64,000 bases of DNA from a virus. The notes under the pieces were generated by a model that ran no database searches, was not told where the DNA came from, and saw only the letters and a list, made by a program, of their open reading frames with translations. Shown here one piece after another: positions 37,992-47,584 of this stretch. The position numbers were made by a program, and so were the translations under genes. Each line of letters begins with the position of its first letter. Positions within the stretch are counted from its first letter, which is position 1. The stretch covers positions 1 to 64,000 of IMG/VR virus record IMGVR_UViG_3300042541_003180; one strand, 5' to 3'.

Positions 37992-40703
37992 ATGAGATAT
38001 TTGAATAAAAGAGAGGATTTTCTTAGAGAAAAAAACTCTAACTCTATAAATAAAATCAAGTCAATAAACGAAGAAGCCGAATTTAACAGTGGACCATTTG
38101 CAAATGACGTTGGCTGGAATGACTCTTTATTGGGTCGTTTGATTAATCATATTATTAGAAAAGCAAGAATTGCTAGAAAAGTTGGACAAATTAAAAAATT
38201 AATAGAAAGGTTACAAGAACAATTTGATTATCTTGTAGATCAATCTACTGTTTTCTCGTTAGGTGATGATAGTCAATTATTATTACTTAGAATAACACTT
38301 TCTTCTTTCTTTAAAGAGTTGATATTTGCGGTTGAGAATGGACGTCCAGTATCTGAATTAATTGGATTAACAGATGGTGCAATCAAAGTGGTTAATAATG
38401 TAAAGGATTTAGATAAGAAAGATGTTTTATTAGAGGAACTTAAAAAATTTAGAGAGTTTTTAAATCAATTTAAAGATGAAGAAGGTTCTGGTGATGATAG
38501 TGGAGAGAATTCTGAAAGTGGTTCTGGTGATGCAGATGCAGAAGGTATAGTTGCAAATAGTTATGGTTTAATGGTTAAGAATTTAAAAGCACTTGCTTTA
38601 ATTTTGGCTAACTATAAAAAAGTTAATACTGGGGCATCAACTGGTACAACTGGTAAACCAAAAGTAACATATATTACTAAAAATGGTGATAAATTAAATC
38701 TAATTCAAAGTGATAATACTAAAAATCCTAAAAAATTAGATATTGCTACTATTAGAAGTAAAAACCCTAAACTAAGTACATATGCAAAAGATGATCAATC
38801 ACTTCCTTCTGGAATGGTTCTTCTTATGGAGGCAGCTGATTCATTTGGTACTGGTGGTTCTGCAAATAGAGGTAAAACTGTTGTTGGTGAAGATCACCTA
38901 ACACAAGCATTCAATAAATTGAAAAAGGATATTGAGGTGTTAATTTCACCTAAAGAAAAAGGTATAGCGGTTGATTATACTTTAATAAATGATATTGCAA
39001 CAAATTCAAATAATACTGATAGTAAAAAACTTATAAAAAATCTTTATAATGAAGTAAATAGATATTTGGTTGGTGATAAGAAAGCAACAATACAAGAAAA
39101 AGATAAACTTTATAACGAGGGTATTGAAATTTTAAATGATAAAAATAAGATTGTTATTATTGCTGAAAAAATTGCTAGATTTTCAAAAAGAGCTCTTCAA
39201 TTTCAGAAAGAAAATTTATATGGTGGTTTAGGAGATTTAAAAGTTCCTTTACAAACATTTGTAACTACTTTACTAGAGATAAATAAAGTACCTATAGTTA
39301 CTGCTAAAAAGGAATCTTTATTTAATTACTCTTCATTTTTAGAAGCAAAAAATATATTACCTTCTGGAACACCAAATTCTAATCCTGGTGCAACTGCGGC
39401 TGTTCCTCAAGGTGGTACTGCAAGTGGTGATGCACAAGGTAAAGAAGGTGATGATGCACAAGGTAAAGAAGGTGGTGATCAAAGTAAAAAAATCTTAGAG
39501 TTTTTTAATCAAACTTGTATAGAAGTTAGAGCATTTACTGCAACTGACGAAGAGATTACTAAATTAAGAGAAGAATTAGAAACCAAGAAGAAAGAGGGTG
39601 GTGAAGTGATTATGAGTATGGATCCTATTATTGAAATAATGAATCTTTTTATCAAAGCTTATAAATTATATACAGTTCAAACAATTACAAAAAGAAGTGA
39701 GAAGGTTGATACAAATACATTATCTGAATATACTTCATTTGGTGGTAATTCAAGTGATGGTGGTGATAGTGGTAGAAATGGTCCTTATAGAAATAATAAA
39801 TTATTTGATGCTTGGGAAGAAGGTGTTAATGAAATAAGAAAAAATCGTAAGTATCAAGTTTTCTTTACTAAGAATGCTAAGTTAAGATTACCAACTGTAC
39901 CTGATCCTAATCCTGCTAAAGCAGATGATTGGGAAATTAAAGATAATGCTGGTATTAACTTTAATAGATTTATAAATGACATATTAGATGGTGAGAAGTT
40001 GTATAAAAGTGGATCTGAAAGAGGTAAAGTTGCAGTATTTGTTGATTCATATTTTGGAGAAGGTGCAGTAACTAAAAACGGTGAGGGTGCCATGGCAACA
40101 TTAGATGAGAAGGATCTTACTGATGCTGCTACATTAGAAAATTCTAAACAGAAATTGAGTTTAGAATTAGGTAAAATTAATCCTGCTCTTAAAGGAGTTG
40201 ATTTAAAGGCAAACACAATTTTTACAATTACTTATAAAAACGAAGATGATGTAGTTAAACAAAGAACATTTTTAATTCATGAAGTTTCAGGTGGTAATAT
40301 ATATATGTCATATACCTTAATTAATTATTATAAAAATAAGTACTTGAATAGAATGAATGGAACTCAAAAAGATATACTCAAAGGAACATTTCCTGTGAAT
40401 TTGGCAAATGATGGTACACTAGCTCCTAAATATACTATGGTTAAGGTAAATGAGTTTGATAACATTTTCAAACCAAATAATACAATAACTGTTTCTTCAG
40501 TTGATAATGATGGTACAGTAACTTCACCTGTATTTAAAGGTATTTCTGAGATTTATTGGTTAGTTTATACAGAAAATAAAAAGATTTATACTATTGATGA
40601 TACTACTGAACCAAAATTAGCTAATCTTATTTTACAAGCAGGTAATAAACCTTGTAAAACAACAGTTAATTCTAAATCTGGTATTCAAATTAAAAAATCA
40701 TAA
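37992..40703 (+). CDS. Large virion-type protein with capsid-targeting-like leader, 903 aa
   Basis: The leader MRYLNKREDFLREKNSNSIN is followed by KIKSINEEAE, where INE gives a good prohead-protease site near residue 27. The rest is large and mostly helical or low complexity, with Gly/Ser/Asp linkers (GDDSGENSESGSGDADAE and GKEGDDAQGKEGGD) that separate domains. The C-terminal 150 residues are beta-rich (FTITYKNEDDVVKQRTFLIHE, SEIYWLVYTENKKIYTI). No enzyme motif is seen. Its size suggests a major inner-head or core protein. It overlaps the next leader gene by one base and lies upstream of the tail sheath gene. Confidence 0.66.
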   Translation: MRYLNKREDFLREKNSNSINKIKSINEEAEFNSGPFANDVGWNDSLLGRLINHIIRKARIARKVGQIKKLIERLQEQFDYLVDQSTVFSLGDDSQLLLLRITLSSFFKELIFAVENGRPVSELIGLTDGAIKVVNNVKDLDKKDVLLEELKKFREFLNQFKDEEGSGDDSGENSESGSGDADAEGIVANSYGLMVKNLKALALILANYKKVNTGASTGTTGKPKVTYITKNGDKLNLIQSDNTKNPKKLDIATIRSKNPKLSTYAKDDQSLPSGMVLLMEAADSFGTGGSANRGKTVVGEDHLTQAFNKLKKDIEVLISPKEKGIAVDYTLINDIATNSNNTDSKKLIKNLYNEVNRYLVGDKKATIQEKDKLYNEGIEILNDKNKIVIIAEKIARFSKRALQFQKENLYGGLGDLKVPLQTFVTTLLEINKVPIVTAKKESLFNYSSFLEAKNILPSGTPNSNPGATAAVPQGGTASGDAQGKEGDDAQGKEGGDQSKKILEFFNQTCIEVRAFTATDEEITKLREELETKKKEGGEVIMSMDPIIEIMNLFIKAYKLYTVQTITKRSEKVDTNTLSEYTSFGGNSSDGGDSGRNGPYRNNKLFDAWEEGVNEIRKNRKYQVFFTKNAKLRLPTVPDPNPAKADDWEIKDNAGINFNRFINDILDGEKLYKSGSERGKVAVFVDSYFGEGAVTKNGEGAMATLDEKDLTDAATLENSKQKLSLELGKINPALKGVDLKANTIFTITYKNEDDVVKQRTFLIHEVSGGNIYMSYTLINYYKNKYLNRMNGTQKDILKGTFPVNLANDGTLAPKYTMVKVNEFDNIFKPNNTITVSSVDNDGTVTSPVFKGISEIYWLVYTENKKIYTIDDTTEPKLANLILQAGNKPCKTTVNSKSGIQIKKS

Positions 40704-41233
40704 TGAGACATTTAAAGAATTATAAGTTATTTTTAGAAGCAGATGGTATAAGTATTCCAATTGAACAAACTGATCCAGTTGATATTAAGATGAATAAACA
40801 AAGTATGGAAACTCTTAGTAAACAACTAGCTGATTATAAAACTAAACGACCTCAAATTGATAATGTTTACAAAAACATTAAAGATTCAGTTCAATTAGAA
40901 AGAGAATTGGTTAGAATATTAGGAGATCAAGCAATTCAAAATGGTCCTGATAGAAATCCATTTCTTGTTGAATATTCAACTTTAGCTAGAATGCAAAGTG
41001 ATTTATTAAAAATGGAACAAGAAAATAAAAATTATCAAGAAGAGCTAAAATTATCTACTGATGCTACTACAAAACAAGCTGTTAATACAAAGATACAAGA
41101 GTTGGTACAGAAAGTTAATAAAACAAAGACTGATTTTACGTTCGCTGAGAAGAAGCACAAAGATAATTTAGCTAAAATTGAAAAGGATATGAAAGAAAAT
41201 ATCACAAAAATATCTAATGTTAATCAAAAATAG
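40703..41233 (+). CDS. Virion-type coiled-coil protein with capsid-targeting-like leader, 176 aa
   Basis: It starts MRHLKNYKLFLEADGISIPIE. FLE or IPIE could serve as cleavage point. The remainder is almost entirely coiled coil (QSMETLSKQLADYKTKRPQI and LVQKVNKTKTDFTFAEKKHK), rich in K and E like T4 gp22 or internal-core proteins. It is coupled to the 903-residue gene by a TAATG overlap. I infer it is part of the prohead core. Confidence 0.63.
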   Translation: MRHLKNYKLFLEADGISIPIEQTDPVDIKMNKQSMETLSKQLADYKTKRPQIDNVYKNIKDSVQLERELVRILGDQAIQNGPDRNPFLVEYSTLARMQSDLLKMEQENKNYQEELKLSTDATTKQAVNTKIQELVQKVNKTKTDFTFAEKKHKDNLAKIEKDMKENITKISNVNQK

Positions 41234-41254
41234 AAAAAATATGATTTTTTTCTT

Positions 41255-41265
41255 TTAATATATAC
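41255..41265 (+). promoter_or_regulatory. Phage-type TTAATATATAC element
   Basis: TTAATATATAC 28 bases before the sheath ATG at 41293, with an ACTAAAAAATTA stretch between, also seen before 14736 and 37992. Confidence 0.45.
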
Positions 41266-41292
41266 ATTAAACTAAAAAATTAAAATAAAAAT

Positions 41293-44200
41293 ATGGCAAT
41301 TCAAATTGGAAAATACAAAAGACCTGGTATCTTCATCGAAGAAATTGACAAGTCAGTATTCAGCACACCTACAGTAGAAGGAATAACTAACCTTATAATA
41401 GGAGTTTCTAAAAAAGGACCTGTTAATACACCGATTAGATTAACAACGGTTAACGACTTAGAAGCGGTTTATGGTCAATTAGATAGAAACTTGGAAAGAA
41501 AAGGATCTTTTTTCCACAGAACTGTTTCTAAAATGTTAGAATCATCTCCTGTTTTTGCGATGAACGTGTTATTAACGGATGATACATTAGATGTTATTGA
41601 GTATAAATCATTATCTTCTTCTGCACGTTATCTTAATGATATTAAAAGAGAAGGTCCTTATAGAAGATTCTTTGATACAACTGGTTTCTGGAAGAGAGAT
41701 ACTGAGGCTTTCATTAATCTAACAAAAAATAACTCTGGTTATGCAGAAAGAGCATTAAGCTTTACTAACTTATCAGACAGATACGTTACTGTATTTGCTG
41801 TTAAAACACAAGTTAGTGGATTTGATAGAACATTACTTGAATGGTATGGTTCTATTGAGAAACTACCACCTTATGTTAATGCTTCAGATTATGCATCTGA
41901 CTATATGGTTGACGTGGTTGTAATCGCAGGTGACTGGTCAGATTACAGAAACTTAGCTGTAGATAACAGATGGGGTCAATATTTTAATTCTGATGGTTTA
42001 ATTAAAGGTGAATTAAGAAACTTTGCAAATGATAGAAATGTTACTTTGTTAGCATATTACGAAGGATTATCATTAATTCCTTACTTTAGAGATTTAGAAG
42101 GAAGAAATATCTTTATTGAAACTACGATTAACAGAGGTACTGATACAACTGGTTTATATTGTGCATTCAATGCTGATTTAGTTGAAGAAGATTACTATAC
42201 AGGTTTAGTTGACCTTATCGGTGGTACTTTAATTGACTCTGCTAATCCATTAATAACACAACAAAAAGAAATTGATTTCTTATCATATAAAGAAACTATT
42301 ATTGAATCAGTTCCATTTACTGCAACTCCTTTGGATTTACCAGGGAACGTTGTTGCATTATTTGGTACAGTATCAAATAATAATAGTGGTTTAGAAGGTC
42401 AAATGCCACACGCTTTTGGTAATCCAAAAGAAACAGGTGTTGTTGTTCATCACTCTAATAGAACTGCTTGGTTTACAGAAGGTGCCGTAGTTGGTGTCAA
42501 TCTTGCTACTGGTGCTAATGTAGATACAGATGGACATTTTAATCATACAAAAACTGGTTCAGGTACATCATCTATATTAAATGTTAAATATACTTCAACT
42601 AACTTTATTGATAATGGATTTGATGTAAGTCCTTACGCTGTAATTGGTGGTCAGTATATTCCTGTTACATATGGTACATATTCATTTAATGTTAAATCTA
42701 CTGACTTTACATACTCTACGTCTGTAGCAACTTACTCAACAGTATTCACATTAAATACAAGTGGAGTTATCTCTAGTGTTACTAGTTATACACCAAATGT
42801 TAGACCAAGTGTATCAACATCTGATATAGTATTGGGTTATATTTCATATAATGTTATAAATGGTGGTTTCTCTGGAACGGCATCATTTCAAGAGATTACT
42901 ATTGCATCAGACCCTACACTAGAAGAATATGTTATTCCTGGTTATGGAGATGATGTATATTTCCAAGCAGGTACAACACCATACCAAGATTTAACTTATG
43001 GTACTAATTCAACAGTACATGATTATTATGTTTATGATTTAAGTAACGAGGTTGGTTATTCACAAGGTGATGTTAGATTGGTGTTCTGGGGAACAGCAGG
43101 ATCTGATGTTAAAAACTATGTACAGTTTAGAAAACTTAAAATGTTTAATAAAATTACTGAGTTTTTAGGTACTTATAAAGATCAAGCAACTATGATTATT
43201 AGTGTAGATGGTTCTGGTAAAGAAGTTAAGAAAAGTTTAGCTTCTATGACAGTTACTGAAGTAGTAACTTCTTCAACACAAAATAAATCTTTGGTATTAA
43301 AAACTGGATTATCAAATGTTTCTTATATCTCTGGTGCAAATGGTGGTGTATTTAAAATCTATAAAAACGATAATGAGTTTATTTTAGGTAGTGATAAATT
43401 ACGTACTAAAGATGAACCTGCAAATACTAATATTGGTGTTGTTGGTAAGTATTCAACTTTCTACCAAAAATACTTTAATGGTTTAATTAGTGATGGTGAT
43501 TATTTCTATGCAAATAGATTATTAACTACTGCAGATAAAGATACATTGAACGATGAGTTTGTAGATGGTGGTGGTAATTTTACAACTACTATAAATGTTA
43601 CATTTGTTAATGGTGAGGCAACTCCTGATCCTACAGTAATTAATATTACAAGTCCTTATGCAGGATATAACTATGTTGTATTTGAAACTCCAAGTGTCAG
43701 TGCTTCAACTGCAGTAAGTAATTTAGATTTACAAATTTTAGATCAAATTTTATTCCCTGTATCACTTAATAATACTACTTCATTAACAATACAACAAAAT
43801 AGTGTTAATTCTTCACAGGGTGCTGTTGCTTTAGCAACTGCTTTAGGGTTTACCGGTAGTAATTTCTTCGCATATGAGGTAGCAGAGAATGTTACTTACG
43901 AAGAATTAACAGGAGTTACTATGATGTATAATACATTAGAAAGTGCTGCAATGAAGTCTTATTTACAAATGTTTGTAGATTTAGATGGTTTATTAGAAGT
44001 TTCATTTACTAGTGATGATTTAATATCAATTAATTCAATTGAACCAGTTGCTAACTATACATTTAATGTTCAATCTGAATTAAGTAACTTAAAACAAACA
44101 CTTGAGATTGAATTACCTACTGGATATACTCAAGTACAAAACAAAATATTAGTTAATGCATCAAGATATAGTGAAGTAAAAGTTGGTGATTTCTTATTAG

Positions 44201-45459
44201 CAGATAATAGTGATTTCACTCCTGCATTAGGACAAACAAACCTAAGAAACTTAACAAGAATCTTGAGTAAAAGACAATATGCTGGTGATACTAGTTTAAC
44301 TGAGATTACTTGTGATGCTAAAATCTTAAAAACATCATATACTAATCCTCTAACTGGTTTATTAGATTATCAAACAACAAGATACTCAACAGTTGACCAA
44401 TATACAACGACATATAAAGGTATTTCTTTAAAAGGATTTAGAGTTAGACAAGCTTCTTTACCTGATGGTACTGAAACTAAACAAAATCAAATCTTAAACT
44501 TGATTGCAAAAGGAACACCATTGTTCAAAGCGTTAATTAATAAAGAAGCATTTGACTTTAGATATTTAGTTGACTCATTTGGTTTAGGTTTAACTGAAAG
44601 ATCAAAACAACAATTAGTAGATATTTGTGGTGAGAGATTGAATGTATTTGGTTTCATTAATATGCCATCATTAAAATCATTCAAAAACTCTTCATCTCCA
44701 AGTTTCGTAAACACAGAAGGAGTATTACAAGTAGATTTTATTGCTAAAGGTGGAGACCCAGAAAGTAATCCTGCATTCCTTTACTCATTCGGTGATGGAA
44801 ATGGAGTATCAACAGTTGGTTATTTCACTCCTTATGTAACAGTAAATGATAATGGTAGACCATTAGATTTTCCACCTGCTGCATATGTTGCGACAACTTA
44901 TATGAGAAAACATACTTCTATTGTAAGTAATATTACACCTTGGACAATTGCTGCTGGTGTTACAAATGGTAGAGTTACTAATATTGCTGGTGTTGAACAC
45001 GATTTCAACCCAACAGATATTGAGTTCTTAAACCAAGCACAAATGAACCCAATTGTATTGAAAAGAAACAGAGGATATGTAATTGAGACTGAGAATACTG
45101 CATTAACAATCTACAAATCAGCATTATCTTTAATCCACGTGAGAGAAGTATTAGTTGAGTTAGAAAGAGAACTTGCTGCAATGTTGCTTGATTACCAATG
45201 GAAGTTTAATACTCCTGATGTTAGAGCTGAAATTAAATTAAGAGCTGATGTTATTTGTGAAACTTATGTAAACAAAAATGGTTTATATAACTACTTCAAC
45301 AAAATGGATGACGAGAATAATACAGTTGATATTATCGATAGTCAAATTGGAGTTCTTGATACTTATGTAGAACCAATCAAAGGTATGGGTATCATTGTAA
45401 ACAATGTTACAATTTTAAGAACTGGTGCTATTGCAGCTGGTGGTTTCATCAACGCATAA
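41293..45459 (+). CDS. Tail sheath protein (contractile tail), 1388 aa
   Basis: N-terminal residues GIFIEEIDKSVFSTPTVEG and ITNLIIGVSKKGPVNTPIRL followed by DLEAVYGQL are the conserved opening of myovirus sheath proteins. The C-terminal 280 residues hold the conserved sheath core: PPAAYVATTYMRKH, AGVTNGRVTNIAG, LNQAQMNPIVLKRNRGYVIE and a final beta hairpin GMGIIVNNVTILRTG. At 1388 residues it is about twice T4 gp18, with a beta-rich central insertion (about residues 400-1000) that probably forms surface domains. It is a single-gene unit with a strong terminator. Confidence 0.95.
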   Translation: MAIQIGKYKRPGIFIEEIDKSVFSTPTVEGITNLIIGVSKKGPVNTPIRLTTVNDLEAVYGQLDRNLERKGSFFHRTVSKMLESSPVFAMNVLLTDDTLDVIEYKSLSSSARYLNDIKREGPYRRFFDTTGFWKRDTEAFINLTKNNSGYAERALSFTNLSDRYVTVFAVKTQVSGFDRTLLEWYGSIEKLPPYVNASDYASDYMVDVVVIAGDWSDYRNLAVDNRWGQYFNSDGLIKGELRNFANDRNVTLLAYYEGLSLIPYFRDLEGRNIFIETTINRGTDTTGLYCAFNADLVEEDYYTGLVDLIGGTLIDSANPLITQQKEIDFLSYKETIIESVPFTATPLDLPGNVVALFGTVSNNNSGLEGQMPHAFGNPKETGVVVHHSNRTAWFTEGAVVGVNLATGANVDTDGHFNHTKTGSGTSSILNVKYTSTNFIDNGFDVSPYAVIGGQYIPVTYGTYSFNVKSTDFTYSTSVATYSTVFTLNTSGVISSVTSYTPNVRPSVSTSDIVLGYISYNVINGGFSGTASFQEITIASDPTLEEYVIPGYGDDVYFQAGTTPYQDLTYGTNSTVHDYYVYDLSNEVGYSQGDVRLVFWGTAGSDVKNYVQFRKLKMFNKITEFLGTYKDQATMIISVDGSGKEVKKSLASMTVTEVVTSSTQNKSLVLKTGLSNVSYISGANGGVFKIYKNDNEFILGSDKLRTKDEPANTNIGVVGKYSTFYQKYFNGLISDGDYFYANRLLTTADKDTLNDEFVDGGGNFTTTINVTFVNGEATPDPTVINITSPYAGYNYVVFETPSVSASTAVSNLDLQILDQILFPVSLNNTTSLTIQQNSVNSSQGAVALATALGFTGSNFFAYEVAENVTYEELTGVTMMYNTLESAAMKSYLQMFVDLDGLLEVSFTSDDLISINSIEPVANYTFNVQSELSNLKQTLEIELPTGYTQVQNKILVNASRYSEVKVGDFLLADNSDFTPALGQTNLRNLTRILSKRQYAGDTSLTEITCDAKILKTSYTNPLTGLLDYQTTRYSTVDQYTTTYKGISLKGFRVRQASLPDGTETKQNQILNLIAKGTPLFKALINKEAFDFRYLVDSFGLGLTERSKQQLVDICGERLNVFGFINMPSLKSFKNSSSPSFVNTEGVLQVDFIAKGGDPESNPAFLYSFGDGNGVSTVGYFTPYVTVNDNGRPLDFPPAAYVATTYMRKHTSIVSNITPWTIAAGVTNGRVTNIAGVEHDFNPTDIEFLNQAQMNPIVLKRNRGYVIETENTALTIYKSALSLIHVREVLVELERELAAMLLDYQWKFNTPDVRAEIKLRADVICETYVNKNGLYNYFNKMDDENNTVDIIDSQIGVLDTYVEPIKGMGIIVNNVTILRTGAIAAGGFINA

Positions 45460-45475
45460 TCACTTAATAAATATT

Positions 45476-45508
45476 AAAAACCCTTAGAGAAATCTAAGGG
45501 TTTTTTAT
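45476..45508 (+). terminator. Intrinsic terminator after the tail sheath gene
   Basis: CCCTTAGA-GAAA-TCTAAGGG with A- and T-runs, a GNRA-type loop. Nearly the same stem follows the 2015-residue gene. Confidence 0.87.
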
Positions 45509-45586
45509 TTTAAACCAATTTGTTATTATTTAATATAATAGAGACATTGATTATGTCAATATATAAATAAAAAATAATAATTAATT

Positions 45587-46528
45587 ATGTCAGATACAAA
45601 TAAAGATATGAGCGAAGAAGATTACTTAATGAGACACTTAGGTGATATAGAAGCTGGTAAAAAAAATACAAACACATTTTCTGATAATGTTGCGGAACCT
45701 GTTATTGAAAGTACACGAACAAGTGACTTACAATACTTAACATTTGATGTTAGAGACTTTCCTTGTGGTAAATTCTATCCTGTTGGAACTATGTTTATGG
45801 TTAGAGCTGCACAAGTTAGAGAAATTCAAGCTTACTCTATGGTAGATGATAATAACTTCTATGATGTTGTTGAGAAGATGAATGATATGTTACAAGCTTG
45901 TGTAAGAATTAAATATACTGATGGTAGAGTTGGTTCTTTCTTAGAAGTAAAAGATCAAGATAGAATTTACTTAATCTTTTTAATTAGAGAATTAACATTC
46001 CAACAAGGTAATTCATTATCTGCAAATGCAAAATGTACTTGTGGACAGGATGTTGCAATTGAATTAAAAAGAGAAAACTTTAGATTTCATAAAATAGATG
46101 AGAAATTGGATAGATTCTATTCACCTGCATCAAATTCGTTCTCATTTAAAACAATTAATGGAGGTCAGTTTGAAGTTACTCCACCAAATATAGGATTACA
46201 AAAAGCATTTACTGATTATATTATCAAAGAAAATAATGAGAAAAAAGCTCCTAATTTATCTTTCTTAAAAATCATTCCATTTATGTTAAATGGAAGAACA
46301 TCTATTACTATGGATGGTATTAAAGCAAAGTTAACAGAGTTTGAACAAATGGATGATATTTCATTCCAGTTCTTAAATGCTGCAATCGGTAAAATGACTT
46401 TTGGAATCGAAAAATTAGGTAAGATTTGTAGTTGTGGTGAGGAGGTTACCACAGAAATGCAGTTTCCCAACGGAACGTCAGGTATTTTCGTTATTCATGA
46501 TGCCTTTGAAGCATATATTAAAGAATAA
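45587..46528 (+). CDS. T4 gp26/gp51-like baseplate or tail-assembly factor with two CxCG zinc knuckles, 313 aa
   Basis: FDVRDFPCGKFYPVGTMFMV and GNSLSANAKCTCGQDVAIEL lead into a paired second knuckle, GKICSCGEEVTTEMQFPNG, near the C-terminus. Together the four Cys could bind one zinc. Proteins of this plan in T4-like phages act in baseplate hub assembly or as tail chaperones. Its location between sheath and tube genes fits. The short frame that follows (46533-46751) begins almost at the stop and may be joined to it by frameshifting, as in lambda G/GT. Confidence 0.68.
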   Translation: MSDTNKDMSEEDYLMRHLGDIEAGKKNTNTFSDNVAEPVIESTRTSDLQYLTFDVRDFPCGKFYPVGTMFMVRAAQVREIQAYSMVDDNNFYDVVEKMNDMLQACVRIKYTDGRVGSFLEVKDQDRIYLIFLIRELTFQQGNSLSANAKCTCGQDVAIELKRENFRFHKIDEKLDRFYSPASNSFSFKTINGGQFEVTPPNIGLQKAFTDYIIKENNEKKAPNLSFLKIIPFMLNGRTSITMDGIKAKLTEFEQMDDISFQFLNAAIGKMTFGIEKLGKICSCGEEVTTEMQFPNGTSGIFVIHDAFEAYIKE

Positions 46529-46532
46529 ATTA

Positions 46533-46751
46533 TTGCTTCAAAAACACTTCCATACACAAGAATCCGCAATGGATTTGTGGCCTTTTTGGATGCTTGAAGA
46601 AAACATTAAATTAGTTAATGAAATTCTTGAAGAAGAAGATAGTAATAAGAAGAAGGAAGAAGAATCTCAAAGAGGTTCAATGCCAGATACGAGTTCTATG
46701 ATGAGAAATGCTCAGAGTATGACAAACAATATGCAAATGCCAAAATTCTAA
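46533..46751 (+). CDS. Small downstream frame with HFHTQESAMDLWPFW, possible frameshift extension or coupled gene
   Basis: This +1 frame is open across the stop of 45587-46528 and encodes LLQKHFHTQESAMDLWPFW, a hydrophobic, conserved-looking segment, then an acidic helix (LVNEILEEEDSNKKKEEE) and a Met/Gln/Ser tail. The first ATG is at 46569; TTG at 46533 would include the full segment. Because the strongest sequence precedes the ATG, I favour +1 frameshifting near the AAAGAATAAA stop, or reinitiation at TTG. It would give a G/GT-style tail chaperone extension. Confidence 0.52.
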   Translation: MLQKHFHTQESAMDLWPFWMLEENIKLVNEILEEEDSNKKKEEESQRGSMPDTSSMMRNAQSMTNNMQMPKF

Positions 46752-46754
46752 AAT

Positions 46755-46787
46755 AAAAAAAACTCATCGAAAGATGAGTTTTTTATT
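46755..46787. terminator. Bidirectional intrinsic terminator
   Basis: AACTCATC-GAAA-GATGAGTT in A/T-runs between the convergent baseplate-factor region and the tail tube gene. Confidence 0.86.
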
Positions 46788-46802
46788 TTTATAAAGTTCT
46801 TA

Positions 46803-47426
46803 TTAATAACCTGAAACCAACGGTGGGCTGATTGTAAAGTTGTTATCAATATACTCATCAATGAAGTAATCATATGTGAAATCTGCTAATACAGTTTCAA
46901 TGATGTTATTTTGTGACCAGTCTAAGTCATAACCTTGTAATTTAGTTATTTGACAGTTTTGGAATGTTACTCTTCTTAATACAACACCTTTTTTATCGTG
47001 TTGATTAACAATAATAGTACCAATAATATCACTCTTATAACTAAGAGCTCCATTTTGAGAGTTAAATACTAAGTCATACCAAGCTTTCATTGTATTCCAA
47101 TTCTCCATAGATCCTTGTTGATTAACATTTACCTGTACAGGTATTTGTATAGTCCCAGAAGTTTTGGTAGGAGTTGTAACGAACTCTCTTGTAGAGTATT
47201 TGAACCTTTGTTGTTTAGTGGCAACACCTTCAAACTCAGTTAAGTTTAAAGAAACTTTAGTTGCATTTTGTAACAACAAGATCGGGTCTCTACCTTGTGC
47301 TTGTAAGATAACAGGTAATATAAATGTTATCTCAAATAGGTTTAAATATACTACTTCATCTGGTAGTGTACCTGGCCCCCCAGGTGAACCTACTCCTTGT
47401 AATTGGGTAAAGTGAGGTAATGGCAT
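46803..47426 (-). CDS. Tail tube protein (T4 gp19-like)
   Basis: A 207-residue protein with the tube-fold order: an N-terminal strand NLFEITFILPVILQAQGRDP, a middle YSTREFVTTPTKTSGTIQIP..V, MENWNTMKAWYDLVFN as the conserved helix, IVNQHDKKGVVLRRVTFQNC, and the last strands WSQNNIIETVLADFTYDYF. gp19-like proteins stack in hexamers under the sheath. It is encoded opposite to the sheath, unlike the T4 order, which shows that local rearrangement has occurred. Confidence 0.86.
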   Translation of the reverse strand: MPLPHFTQLQGVGSPGGPGTLPDEVVYLNLFEITFILPVILQAQGRDPILLLQNATKVSLNLTEFEGVATKQQRFKYSTREFVTTPTKTSGTIQIPVQVNVNQQGSMENWNTMKAWYDLVFNSQNGALSYKSDIIGTIIVNQHDKKGVVLRRVTFQNCQITKLQGYDLDWSQNNIIETVLADFTYDYFIDEYIDNNFTISPPLVSGY

Positions 47427-47538
47427 GTCTTTTTTAATTATTTTTTGTTTAACTTGATTAACAAATTATTAAAATTATATATTAATCTTTTGGTATTCTC
47501 TATGATGTATATATTATAATAAAAAAGTGATTTTTTTC

Positions 47539-47546
47539 TAACTTTG
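47539..47546 (+). promoter_or_regulatory. Host-type -7 element TAACTTTG
   Basis: TAnnTTTG match 38 bases before the ATG at 47585. The 158-base gap from the tail tube gene holds nothing else I can support. Confidence 0.45.
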
Positions 47547-47584
47547 TAGATAAATATCATATAAATAAAAAAGAATTTTTATTA

